DNA of 64,000 nt from Marinibacterium profundimaris. Lineage in GTDB: Bacteria > Pseudomonadota > Alphaproteobacteria > Rhodobacterales > Rhodobacteraceae. Shown in pieces: positions 24,617-33,373 of the stretch. The stretch is from contig NZ_AQQR01000003.1 of assembly GCF_002210095.1 (NCBI RefSeq), forward strand, positions 496,001 through 560,000. Reading direction: 5' to 3'. The translations under genes were made by a program, and so were the position numbers. Numbering within the stretch: position 1 is the stretch's first letter; every line of letters begins with the position of its first letter. The notes beneath the pieces are model-generated. The model had not been told where the DNA came from, ran no database searches, and saw only the letters and a program-made list of their open reading frames with translations.

Positions 24617-26272
24617 ATGAAGAAAAGCGCAACCCCCTGGACCGCCCTCAGGGGCCTGGTCGCCGCGCTGAGCCTCCTGCCCCTGGCGGGCGTGGTCCAG
24701 GCGCAGGATACAAAGCCCCTTGTCCGGGCGGTCGCGGCTGATTTCAACAGCATCGACCCGGCCGACACGCGCAGCGCCCAGGACCAGGACCTGGTGCTGA
24801 ACCTCTACGACAAGCTCGTGTCGATGAAGATGCACGAACGGCCCGACGGCGCCTATGACGGCGACCCGATGGAGGTCATCCCCAACCTCGCCTCATCCTG
24901 GGAGGTAGACGGCCCCGTCGTGACCTTCCACCTGCGCGACGACGTGACCTTCCACGCGACCGGCAACCCGATGACGGCCGACGATGTGGTCTACTCGTTC
25001 ACGCGCCTGGTCGAGATCCCGGCCAACGGCAAGAACCAGGCCAGCGTGGCCGGCATCTACACCGCCGACCAGATCGAGAAGATCGATGATTACACCGTCC
25101 AGATCACCCACCTGGATGGTCCGGACGGCGACCCGGCCGAGGTGGCCGTGCGCCTGACCTCGTACAAGTTCCTGCAATTCGGCATCATCGATTCCGTCGA
25201 GGCGAAATCGCACGCGACCGAGGACGACCCGTGGTCGCGCGAGTGGCTGCAGAAGAATGTCGCGTCGGCCGGCCCCTACTACATCTCGGATCACACAACG
25301 AACCAGGAGATCGTTCTGACGGCCGTCCCGGACCGCGACTGGGGCCCGCAATCGAACTTTGACACCATCATCCTGCGGATCACCGGAGACGCCGACGTCG
25401 TGTCGCTGGTCAAGGGCGGCGTCGTCGACTACGCCGGCGAAGGCCTGACCGGCCGCCAGTATTCCGCCCTGGAATCAGCGGGCTTCCCGGTATTGCACGG
25501 CCCCACACCGAACATCCTGCGGATGTCCATGGCCGTCGACAAACCGCCGTTCGACAACCAGACGGTGCGCCAGGCCATGATCTATGCCACGCCGATCGAC
25601 CAGATCATCAACGTCGCACTGGGCGGCCGCGGCTTTGCCTCGGACTGCTTCTACAACCCCAACGACGCGACCTGTAACGGCAGCTTCGGCGAGATGTACA
25701 GCTACGACCTCGAAAAGGCGGCAGAGCTGCTCAAGGACGCCGGTGTCGAGGACCTGGAATTTGACCTGTGGTATTCGAACTCGTTGCCCTACAACGATGA
25801 CGTGGCGATCCTGATCAAGTCCTCGATGGCCCAGATCGGTGTGACCGCGAACCTCAAGGCGACGCCGGAAGTCCAGCTCAAGACCGCCGTCCGCGACCGG
25901 ACCTACCGCGAGAACGAGACCATGTCGGGCATGTACCTGCACGAGGCGACCTTCTGGCTGCCCGACCCGGTGACCCAGACCAATTGCTGCATCGTCAGCT
26001 GGTCCGACATCGGCGGCAGCGGCAACTGGTCCCGCTACGACGATCCCGAGATCGACGACTGGCACTACACCTACCGCAACTCGGGTGACCAGGCGGCGCG
26101 GACTGAAGCCTACCACAAGATCCAGGATCGCCTGGCCGAGGCCGCGGCAAACCAGATCCCGCTCGTGGTGATGGGCCGCACCGTGGCCACCAGCAAACGG
26201 ATCGCCGGGGTGACCTTCACCCAGGAACCCTATGCCCGGTACACCTACCTCAAGCTGGCCGACACCAATTAA
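24617..26272 (+). CDS. ABC transporter periplasmic binding protein (SBP_bac_5), second importer
   Basis: A 551-residue exported receptor starting at ATG 24617 (MKKSATPW), with an in-frame TTG at 24611 as the other option; GAGAAAGGGA upstream serves as ribosome binding site. The signal peptide ends near VVQA (residue ~31). Family blocks include LRDDVTFHATGNPMTADDVVYSF and QTVRQAMIYATPIDQI. It differs clearly from the receptor at 7802, so the two importers are not recent duplicates. It leads the plus-strand operon with a monooxygenase, dppB and an amidohydrolase; its ATPases and DppC are on the other strand. Confidence 0.92.
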   Translation: MKKSATPWTALRGLVAALSLLPLAGVVQAQDTKPLVRAVAADFNSIDPADTRSAQDQDLVLNLYDKLVSMKMHERPDGAYDGDPMEVIPNLASSWEVDGPVVTFHLRDDVTFHATGNPMTADDVVYSFTRLVEIPANGKNQASVAGIYTADQIEKIDDYTVQITHLDGPDGDPAEVAVRLTSYKFLQFGIIDSVEAKSHATEDDPWSREWLQKNVASAGPYYISDHTTNQEIVLTAVPDRDWGPQSNFDTIILRITGDADVVSLVKGGVVDYAGEGLTGRQYSALESAGFPVLHGPTPNILRMSMAVDKPPFDNQTVRQAMIYATPIDQIINVALGGRGFASDCFYNPNDATCNGSFGEMYSYDLEKAAELLKDAGVEDLEFDLWYSNSLPYNDDVAILIKSSMAQIGVTANLKATPEVQLKTAVRDRTYRENETMSGMYLHEATFWLPDPVTQTNCCIVSWSDIGGSGNWSRYDDPEIDDWHYTYRNSGDQAARTEAYHKIQDRLAEAAANQIPLVVMGRTVATSKRIAGVTFTQEPYARYTYLKLADTN

Positions 26273-26280
26273 GCCAGCGC

Positions 26281-26320
26281 CGGGCGGCCTTTTCTCCCCG
26301 GGGGCCGTCCGGACTTTTGG
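26281..26320 (+). terminator. Hairpin after the receptor gene (terminator or attenuator)
   Basis: CCGGGCGGCC (26281-26290) pairs with GGCCGTCCGG (26304-26313) in a 10-bp stem with one G-T pair, followed by ACTTTTGG. It lies 8 bases after the receptor stop. It may partly end transcription so that the receptor is made in excess over the downstream permease; the U-run is short. Confidence 0.6.
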
Positions 26321-26587
26321 ACATGACCGGCACGGACAAATCACCATTTCCAAATCCACAGCCCGATCTTGGAAAGATTCGCATTACGCCGGATTTCAAA
26401 TTTACTTTTGAACCACTTCAATGATCTGAAACGAGGGTCAATTGGCGCATTATTAATAATCACGCAGCAAAATTCCCCAAACTTAAATATACGCCCATAT
26501 ATGCCGCTCTTGCGCGGCCCCGCACTGCGGGATCCACTAAACACGACTGCCATGCCCCGCATCGCAGTTGAAAAGGAGAAACGGGAA
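26321..26587 (+). promoter_or_regulatory. AT-rich gap before the first monooxygenase gene
   Basis: No gene is seen between the receptor and the monooxygenase (315 bases from stop to start). The middle part (about 26380-26510) is much richer in A and T than its surroundings, with ATTATTAATAATCACG at 26449-26464 and AAATATACGCCCATATATG near 26485. This suggests a second promoter for the monooxygenase-dppB-amidohydrolase genes. AAGGAG at 26573-26578 is the ribosome binding site of the next gene. Confidence 0.4.
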
Positions 26588-27883
26588 TTGACGACCGATC
26601 CATTCCATCTTGGCTGGTTCCAGAATAACACCTACGGCGTCCACGGCTGGAATGTACCCTGGGGCGGAAACACCGCCCGCGACTGGGCCAATCCGCAGCT
26701 TCAGATCGATCTGGCCCAGGCTGTCGACCGGGCCTGTTTCGATTTCCTGCTGATGGAGGATTCCGCCTTTGTGCCGGACAACTACGGCGCGTCGATGGAT
26801 TTCTACCTCAAACGCGCCATGCGGGCGCCGAAGAACGATCCGCTGCCGCTGGTGCCGCTGCTGCACCAGGCGACGAAGAACGTGGGCATCGTGCCGACGA
26901 TCTCTACCTCCTTCTACCCGCCCTTCCTGCTGGCCCGCCTGATCGCCACGCTGGACTTGATGTCGGACGGGCGCGTCGGCTGCAACTTCGTGACCTCGAC
27001 GGCGGCGCGCGCGGCGCAGAACTTCGGCCTGAAGGAGCATATCGAACACGACGCGCGCTACCGGATGGCGGATGAATTCGTCGACGTGGTCAAGCAGCTG
27101 TGGGACAGCTGGGACGAGGACGCGATCGTGGCCGATGCCGAGAACGCCATGTTCGTCGATCCGTGCAAGGTCCGCCCGATCGAGTTCGAGGGCGAGTTCT
27201 TTTCCTCGCGCGGCCCGCTCAATACCGCCCGCCCCCCGCAGGGCCACCCGGTACTGGTGCAGGCCGGAGGCTCTCCGCAGGGCCGGGCTTTTGCCTCGAA
27301 ACACATGGATGTCATCCTGGCCGCCGTCGGCACCGTGGAAGAGATGAAATCCTTTCGCGACGATGTTCGCGCGCGGGTCGCGTCTCACGGGCGCGATCCG
27401 GACAGCTGCAAGGTCCTGTTCCAGTTCACGCCCATCGTCGCAGAAACCGACGCCCAGGCGCAGGAGATCTGCGAGGCGCGGCGCAAGGCAGCCGATCCGA
27501 AGGTGATGCTGGCCGGGCTGGGCAGCCTCTTCGACATCGACTTCTCGACCATCGACGTGGAGGAACCGCTGGCCGAGATGACAACCAACGGCCAGCAGGG
27601 CACGTTCAAGCGCTTCATGTCCATGGGCAGCAACCTGCGCGAGATCGCCGAGAACTTCCGTTTCGGCCTGGACGACGTGCACGGATCGCCCGAAACCGTC
27701 GCCTCGAAGATGGAGGAGATGATGCAGGAGGTCGGTGGCGACGGGTTCCTCGTCACCGGCAACCTGACCCGCCGCTACCTGGCCGAGATCACCGATGGCC
27801 TCGTGCCGGTGCTGCAGAAACGCGGGCTGACGCGCAAGGGCTACAGCCACGCGCAGTTCCGCCACAACCTGCTCGAATTCTGA
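26588..27883 (+). CDS. Flavin-dependent monooxygenase, NtaA/SnaA/DszA branch of the LLM class, copy 1
   Basis: A 431-residue bacterial-luciferase-like monooxygenase. The start is TTG 26588: GGAG lies 9 bases before it, and it gives the same length and N-terminus (FHLGWF-N-YGVHGW) as the paralogue at 31791. Family blocks are LLMEDSAFVPDNYG, VGIVPTISTSFYPPFLLARL, TLDLMSDGRVGCNFVTS and VLVQAGGSPQGRAFA. NtaA-type enzymes use FMNH2 from a separate reductase to oxidise or N-dealkylate chelates, thioethers or heterocycles. Placed after an importer receptor and before dppB, it probably makes the first attack on the imported compound; the substrate is unknown. No reductase gene is adjacent. Confidence 0.9.
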   Translation: MTTDPFHLGWFQNNTYGVHGWNVPWGGNTARDWANPQLQIDLAQAVDRACFDFLLMEDSAFVPDNYGASMDFYLKRAMRAPKNDPLPLVPLLHQATKNVGIVPTISTSFYPPFLLARLIATLDLMSDGRVGCNFVTSTAARAAQNFGLKEHIEHDARYRMADEFVDVVKQLWDSWDEDAIVADAENAMFVDPCKVRPIEFEGEFFSSRGPLNTARPPQGHPVLVQAGGSPQGRAFASKHMDVILAAVGTVEEMKSFRDDVRARVASHGRDPDSCKVLFQFTPIVAETDAQAQEICEARRKAADPKVMLAGLGSLFDIDFSTIDVEEPLAEMTTNGQQGTFKRFMSMGSNLREIAENFRFGLDDVHGSPETVASKMEEMMQEVGGDGFLVTGNLTRRYLAEITDGLVPVLQKRGLTRKGYSHAQFRHNLLEF

Positions 27884-27905
27884 CCCAACCCCCGGAGTCA
27901 CTCCC

Positions 27906-28922
27906 ATGGCAATGCTGCGCCTGATCCTCAAACGGATCCTCTGGATCATCCCGGTCGCCTTCGGTGTGGTCACGATCACCTTCTTCACCGCCCGCCTCTT
28001 CAACGGCGACCCGACCGAGCTTTATGCCCCGCCCGAAGCCAATGCCGAGTTGCTGGAGATGATCCGGCAGGACCTCGGCCTCGCCGATCCGCTGATCGTG
28101 CAATACCTCCGCTATCTCGGCGAGCTGCTGCGCTTCGACCTCGGCACCTCGTTTTCCACCGGGAACCCGGTGATGGCCGATCTGATGAACCGCCTGCCTG
28201 CGACGCTTGAGCTCGGCATGCTCGGGCTTGCGATGGCCATCCTCTTCGGCGTGCCGCTGGGCGTGCTTGCCGCGGTGAAACGCGAGAAGCTGCCGGACTT
28301 CCTGGTCCGGATCATCGCGCTGATTGGCATGTCGATCCCGCAATTTTGGATCGGCCTCGTGCTGCTCTTTATCTTCTTCGTTCAGCTGCAATGGCTCCCG
28401 GGCCCGGTCGGCCGCCTGCCGCTTTGGGTCGAGGCGCCGCCGCGCGTGACCGGCTTCATGCTGATCGACACGCTGCTTGACGGCGATCCGGCGAAGTTTC
28501 TGGAAGCCCTGCGCGCGCTGGTCCTGCCCTCGATCACCCTGGCGCTGTGTACGCTGGCACCGATCGCGCGGGTGACCCGGTCGACCATGGTCGAGGCGCT
28601 GCAAAGCGACTACGTCCGCACCGCCTATGCCATGGGCCATCCCGATCGCGTGATCTGGTTCCGCTACTGCCTGCGCAATGCGCTGCTGCCGATCATCACT
28701 CTGATCGGCGGCATCATCGGCTTCGTCTTCGGCGGCGCCGTGTTGATCGAGGCGATCTTCGGCTGGCCCGGCGTCGGGCAATATGCGTTGCAGGCGATCC
28801 AGCAATCGGATTTCATCGCCCTGCAGGGCTTCGTGATCTACGCCTCGCTGCTTTACGTGCTGGCCTTCCTTGCGGTGGATATTCTCTACCTGTTCATCGA
28901 CCCCCGGATGCGTCCGTCGTAA
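27906..28922 (+). CDS. DppB-type ABC permease (second importer)
   Basis: A 338-residue permease with about six helices and the EAA-like loop MVEALQSDYVRTAYAMG. The N-terminal RLILKRILWIIPVAFGVVTITF and the NGDPTELY segment are typical of DppB. It follows the monooxygenase by 22 bases. The second importer otherwise lacks a DppB: DppC, DppD and DppF lie divergently on the minus strand. It is therefore inferred to complete that importer across the divergent promoter region. An insert between the third and fourth helices (about residues 165-190, WVEAPPRVTGFML) is longer than usual. Confidence 0.92.
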   Translation: MAMLRLILKRILWIIPVAFGVVTITFFTARLFNGDPTELYAPPEANAELLEMIRQDLGLADPLIVQYLRYLGELLRFDLGTSFSTGNPVMADLMNRLPATLELGMLGLAMAILFGVPLGVLAAVKREKLPDFLVRIIALIGMSIPQFWIGLVLLFIFFVQLQWLPGPVGRLPLWVEAPPRVTGFMLIDTLLDGDPAKFLEALRALVLPSITLALCTLAPIARVTRSTMVEALQSDYVRTAYAMGHPDRVIWFRYCLRNALLPIITLIGGIIGFVFGGAVLIEAIFGWPGVGQYALQAIQQSDFIALQGFVIYASLLYVLAFLAVDILYLFIDPRMRPS

Positions 28923-28949
28923 AACCGGCGGACCAGGGAAAGGAAGACC

Positions 28950-30176
28950 ATGTCACTCGACAGGATCATCACGAACGCGCGGCTCGAAGGTCAGGCGGGC
29001 CGCATCGACATCGGCATCAGCGGCGGGCGCATCGCAGCGATCGAACCGGAGATCATGGCCGAGGCACCGCGTTTCGACGCCGGAGGCGCGCTCGCCTTCC
29101 CCGGCTTCGTCGACAGCCATGTCCACCTGGACAAGGCCTGCATCCTCGACCGCTGCACGATCTGCGAAGGCACACTGCAAGAGGCGATCTCGGCCACTGC
29201 CGCGGCCAAGGCCGGGTTCACCGTGGAGGACATTTATGCCCGGGGGCAGCGTGTACTGGAAAAGGCGATCCTGCACGGCACCAACCGGATGCGCACCTTT
29301 GCCGAGGTCGATCCCCGTGCCGGCACCCGCTGCTTCGAGGCGCTGACCGCGCTGAAGGCGGATTACGCCTATGCCATCGACCTGGAGATCTGCGCCTTCG
29401 CCCAGGAAGGGCTGACGCAGGAGATGCAGACCTACGACATGCTCGACCGGGCGCTGGCCGATGGCGCGGACCTTGTCGGGGGTTGCCCCTATGCCGATCC
29501 GGATCCGGAGCGGCACGTGGCGCTGATATTCGACCTGGCCGAAAGGCACGGGGTGCGGGTCGATTTCCACCTGGATTTCGATCTCGACCCCAGCGGCTCG
29601 GCCATCCCCGCCGTCCTGCGCGAGACCGATGCCCGCGGCTATGGCGCTCGCGTCTCCATCGGCCATGTCTCGAAGCTCTCGGCCCTGCCCCCGGCCGAGG
29701 CCGCCGCCATCGGGCGCAGGCTGGCCGAGGCGGGCGTGGCGCTGACGGTGCTGCCGGCGACCGACCTGTTCCTGATGGGCCGTGCAGCCGATCACCTCGT
29801 GCCGCGCGGCGTGGCCCCCGCCAACCTGCTGCGGGCCCAGGGCGTGACGACGACGGTGGCCACCAACAACGTGCTGAACCCGTTCACCCCTTTCGGTGAT
29901 GCCTCGCTCGGGCGGATGGCGAACCTCTTCGCCAATGTCGCCCAGCTGGCCCGGGACGAGGATCTCGCCGCCGCCTTCGCCATGGTCAGCTCCGACGCCG
30001 CCCGGCTGATGGGGATCGACGACTTCGGCCTCTCTACCGGTGGCGCTGCCGACATCGTGCTGATCGACGCGCCCGACCGGGCTTCAGCCGTGCGCGAGAT
30101 CGCCCCGGTGATTGCGGGCTGGAAATCCGGCCGGCAGACCTTTGAACGCCCCCGCGCGCGGCTGTTGAAGGGCTAG
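28950..30176 (+). CDS. Cytosine-deaminase-like amidohydrolase with Asp-to-Asn change at the metal site
   Basis: A 408-residue amidohydrolase of the CodA branch. HxH is present in DSHVHLDKA, with further His in DFHLDFDLD and SIGHVSKL. The last-strand block, HDDVFDPWYPLG in CodA, reads TNNVLNPFTPFG here, so all three Asp, including the usual catalytic metal ligand, are Asn. The enzyme may use another metal geometry or another reaction. It follows dppB by 27 bases in the monooxygenase operon. Its TAG stop overlaps the TAG stop of the convergent luxR gene through a shared CTAG. Confidence 0.87.
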   Translation: MSLDRIITNARLEGQAGRIDIGISGGRIAAIEPEIMAEAPRFDAGGALAFPGFVDSHVHLDKACILDRCTICEGTLQEAISATAAAKAGFTVEDIYARGQRVLEKAILHGTNRMRTFAEVDPRAGTRCFEALTALKADYAYAIDLEICAFAQEGLTQEMQTYDMLDRALADGADLVGGCPYADPDPERHVALIFDLAERHGVRVDFHLDFDLDPSGSAIPAVLRETDARGYGARVSIGHVSKLSALPPAEAAAIGRRLAEAGVALTVLPATDLFLMGRAADHLVPRGVAPANLLRAQGVTTTVATNNVLNPFTPFGDASLGRMANLFANVAQLARDEDLAAAFAMVSSDAARLMGIDDFGLSTGGAADIVLIDAPDRASAVREIAPVIAGWKSGRQTFERPRARLLKG

Positions 30177-30877
30177 CCGCGCAGCACGTCGGGATTGGGT
30201 TCCAGCAGCATCCGCATCGCGGCGGACCGGCTGCCGACGCCCAGCTTGTCGAAGGACCGCATCAGGTGCGTCTTCACCGTGGCCGGCGCAATGCCTAGGG
30301 CCACGGCGATGTCATGGTTCGCCGCGCCGTCCGCGATCAGCGTCACCACCTCGCGTTCGCGCGGCGACAGGCCAAAGCGGTGTGACAATTTGCGGTCGAC
30401 GTAGCGGCGCCGGATCGCCGGATTGTAGATCAGGTCACGCTCCAGGTAGGTCTGGATCGCATCGGCCACATGGGTGGTTTCCGGGTCTACCGGCGGATCG
30501 TCATGCGCCTTCATCACCCCAATCCCGATCATCGGCGCGTCGGCGTCGCTGAGCACCATGGTCATTGCATCCGAGAACCCGGCGTCCTCCATGAACCTGG
30601 TGTAGCGCGAGGCCACGTGGTTCACCGTCTGCTTGAGATAGGCAATGCGCGAGCCGCGCTTGACCACGCGGTCGACCCCGATCGGATCCTCCCAACCGTG
30701 CTCGGCATCGTATCCGGGGAAGAAGTCACCGCGAAATCCGCGATGTGCGATGGGCGTCCCGAGCGGCCTGTCGATCCAGTAGATGACCGCGGCCGAGGCC
30801 TTCAGCGACTGGCGCATCAGGTCAAGCACACCGGTCAGCCTGTCGGTCGCACTGTCATGAGCTGTCATATCTGTCAT
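30173..30877 (-). CDS. LuxR-type transcriptional regulator, non-quorum type
   Basis: A 234-residue protein with a C-terminal LuxR/GerE helix-turn-helix (residues ~165-225, LSPREREVVTLIADGAANHDIA and VKTHLMRSFDKLGV). The N-terminal ~150 residues look like a small-molecule (GAF/PAS-like) sensor and lack the WxYDxxxG and related residues of acyl-homoserine-lactone receptors. It is convergent with the amidohydrolase and divergent from the second monooxygenase across a 913-base gap. It is the only regulator in the block, so it probably controls both monooxygenase operons. ATG 30868 is an alternative start. Confidence 0.85.
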   Translation of the reverse strand: MTDMTAHDSATDRLTGVLDLMRQSLKASAAVIYWIDRPLGTPIAHRGFRGDFFPGYDAEHGWEDPIGVDRVVKRGSRIAYLKQTVNHVASRYTRFMEDAGFSDAMTMVLSDADAPMIGIGVMKAHDDPPVDPETTHVADAIQTYLERDLIYNPAIRRRYVDRKLSHRFGLSPREREVVTLIADGAANHDIAVALGIAPATVKTHLMRSFDKLGVGSRSAAMRMLLEPNPDVLRG

Positions 30878-31790
30878 CTGGCGCGTGTTCTTTCCGCTGA
30901 GAGAAGCAACAGGCGCATCCCGGCGCCCATGACGCTCAGCAGATGCCTTGAAACGTCAAAATCTCAAGGAAATCCAACTTGCCGTCGATCACAATGATAC
31001 CGAACGCCAATGATTGAAGCACAAGGCTGCGCCGTTGTCCGCGATAGCAACAGGGCCAGTTCGGGATTGTCGGGTGACGGGACGCACAGCGCTGGACCGG
31101 CGCCGGACCATTCCGAAGAGTGTCCGATGTTTGGGCATGAATTGCAGCAGACAATGACATGAGGGCTGCTTTCTCCTTTCCTCCCCGCCCTGTCCCCCAA
31201 AAGATGGATTGCGCTCAAAGACCCGGTCACGCGACATCTTGATCAACATGACGCGGCAATTCGTTTCCTCCCGTGCAAGTCGCAGACAGGGACGGAACGA
31301 AAGCTATTCGCTTGGCGCCGGGAATTTCCACGGAAATCAAATCGGGACACCACATTATCGACATATCCAAACCGAAACAGGAAACAGGCAGTGCGCAAAG
31401 ATCCACGTCCGGCGCTTTCCCGCGGCCGCCGGGCCGTCCCGCCGACCCAAGCCGCATGACCCCACCCAGCCTAAAAAGTACTGTGAAAACGGCGTACCGT
31501 GCACCTGGAATCTCGCGCGTTCGGGCCAGGACCACTGGACGATGGATACCCATACGCGCCGGTTCCTGCCGAGGGTCTGCCGGTCCAGAAGGACCCCATT
31601 GCAATATCGGTACGGAAACACCGAAAGGCTTCAAGCCGGGCCTGTCCGGAAATGCGCTCTTGAATCCGGATTCCACGATATCCGACCCCATTTCCTCTAT
31701 CTCCCCAACCTCATCAATTCGAAATCTCATGAATCCAGTCCGGTCCCAGCCGGTCCGGTGATCCGAAATATTCAGGAGTAAAAAGACGAC
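30878..31790. promoter_or_regulatory. Long gap between luxR and the second monooxygenase gene
   Basis: These 913 bases hold no convincing gene. Short frames on both strands lack family-like sequence and ribosome binding sites. The base composition is less GC-rich than in the coding parts. TGTCCCCCAAAAG at 31191-31203, followed by ATGGATTGC, closely matches TGTCCCCCAAAAG, TATGATTGC upstream of the receptor gene at 24410. GGAGT at 31775-31779 precedes the monooxygenase ATG. The length suggests a long leader, a decayed gene or an unannotated RNA, none of which can be settled here. Confidence 0.45.
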
Positions 31791-33086
31791 ATGACATGCC
31801 CTCAGTTTCACCTTGGCTGGTTTCTCGGCAACAGCTACGGCGTCCATGGCTGGCTTGACCAATGGGGCGGAGGAACGGCCCGGAACTGGTCGGATCCGGC
31901 GCTGCACATGGACCTCGCCCGGGCCATCGACCGGGCGTGCTTCGACTTCGTATTGCTGGAAGATTCGAGCTTTGTCCCCGACAATTATGGAAGTTCAATG
32001 GACTTCTATCTCAAGCGCGCCAGCCGCGCGCCAAAGAACGATCCATTGCCGTTGGTGCCGCTGATGCTGCAGGCCAGCAAACACGTGGGCATAGTTCCCA
32101 CGATCTCCACGTCCTTCTACCCGCCCTACCTTCTCGCCCGTCTGATGGCCACGCTGGACCTGATGTCGGACGGCCGCGTGGGCTGCAATTTCGTGACATC
32201 GACGGCCAACCGGGCGGCGCAGAATTTCGGGCTGAACGACCACATCGAACACCACACCCGCTACGAGATGGCCGACGAATTCGTCGAGGTCGTCAAGCAG
32301 CTTTGGGACAGCTGGGAAGAGGACGCGATCGTCGCCGATGCCGCGGGCCAGACCTTTGTCGATCCCTGCAAGGTCAGGCCGATCGAATTCGAAGGCAAGT
32401 TCTTCTCCTCCCGCGGTCCGCTCAACACCGCGCGGCCGCCGCAGGGGCACCCGGTGCTGGTGCAGGCCGGCGGTTCGCCCCAGGGCCGGGCCTTTGCCTC
32501 AAGGCACATGGACGTGGTCATGGCCGCCGTTTCGACCGTGGAGGAAATGAAATCCTTCCGCGACGACATCCGCGCCCGCGTCGCCGCAAACGGCCGTGAC
32601 CCGGACAAGACCAAGATCGTTTTCCAGTTCGTGCCGATCGTCGCCGAAAGCGACACGCAGGCGCAGGAGATCCTGGAGGCTCGCCGTGCCGCCAAGGATC
32701 CGGCCGAGATCCTGGCCGCGATGGGCTCGCTCTTCGACATCGATTTCTCGGTCTTCGACCTGGACGAGCCGCTCTCCGAGATGTCGACCAACGGCCAGCA
32801 GGGCACCTTCAAGCGGTTCATGTCCATGGGCCGAACGCTGCGCGAGATCGCCAACTCCTTCCACTTCGCGGTCGACGACGTGGCGGGCACGCCCGACACC
32901 GTGGCCGGCAAGATGCAGGAGATGATGGAAGAGGTGGGCGGCGACGGTTTCCTGATCGCCGGCAACCTGAACCGGCGTTACATCGCCGAGATCACAGATG
33001 GGCTTGTCCCGGCGTTGCAGAAACGCGGCTTGGTCCGGACCGGCTTCAGCAACGCCCAGTTCCGCGAGAACCTGCTGGAGTTCTGA
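31791..33086 (+). CDS. Flavin-dependent monooxygenase, NtaA/SnaA/DszA branch of the LLM class, copy 2
   Basis: A 431-residue protein of exactly the same length as the enzyme at 26588 and nearly identical through long blocks (VGIVPTISTSFYPP, SDGRVGCNFVTSTA, VLVQAGGSPQGRAFAS, NGQQGTFKRFMSMG, EVGGDGFL). It has an ATG start with GGAGT 11 bases upstream. The two genes are a duplication within this block, separated by dppB, an amidohydrolase and luxR. It stands alone after a long 5' region, so it may be induced differently. Substitutions cluster in the N-terminal 30 residues (LDQWGGG versus NVPWGGN) and around residues 180-190, which may tune the substrate. Confidence 0.9.
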   Translation: MTCPQFHLGWFLGNSYGVHGWLDQWGGGTARNWSDPALHMDLARAIDRACFDFVLLEDSSFVPDNYGSSMDFYLKRASRAPKNDPLPLVPLMLQASKHVGIVPTISTSFYPPYLLARLMATLDLMSDGRVGCNFVTSTANRAAQNFGLNDHIEHHTRYEMADEFVEVVKQLWDSWEEDAIVADAAGQTFVDPCKVRPIEFEGKFFSSRGPLNTARPPQGHPVLVQAGGSPQGRAFASRHMDVVMAAVSTVEEMKSFRDDIRARVAANGRDPDKTKIVFQFVPIVAESDTQAQEILEARRAAKDPAEILAAMGSLFDIDFSVFDLDEPLSEMSTNGQQGTFKRFMSMGRTLREIANSFHFAVDDVAGTPDTVAGKMQEMMEEVGGDGFLIAGNLNRRYIAEITDGLVPALQKRGLVRTGFSNAQFRENLLEF

Positions 33087-33373
33087 GGCCCGGCCGCACA
33101 GCCGGCACTTGCAGCCGGGGGTGCCCCACAAGCGGCGCCGAACCCGATCGCGACGGCATCGAGGTCAGCGGATAGACTCATCTGGTTCGACACGGCTGTC
33201 CGGCAGCGCTGGGGCGAGGCTGACGGTGTCGCAACAAGAGGCTGGCCGCGCACCCTCCTCAACCGGGACGGTCGACAGCACCGTCGCCCCCAACCCCGCC
33301 AAGCGATCTGGCCCGAGGCCGCCCGGCGGCATAGGGTCGTCTTCATGCGCCCGACCACAGCATGGAGATACCG

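Noticed and set aside
30173-30877. Quorum-sensing LuxR receptor
   Set aside because: The N-terminal domain lacks the acyl-homoserine-lactone pocket residues and no luxI-type synthase is present.
31209-31907. Short frames on both strands in the gap before the second monooxygenase
   Set aside because: No ribosome binding sites, family motifs or agreement between strands; composition is not protein-like.
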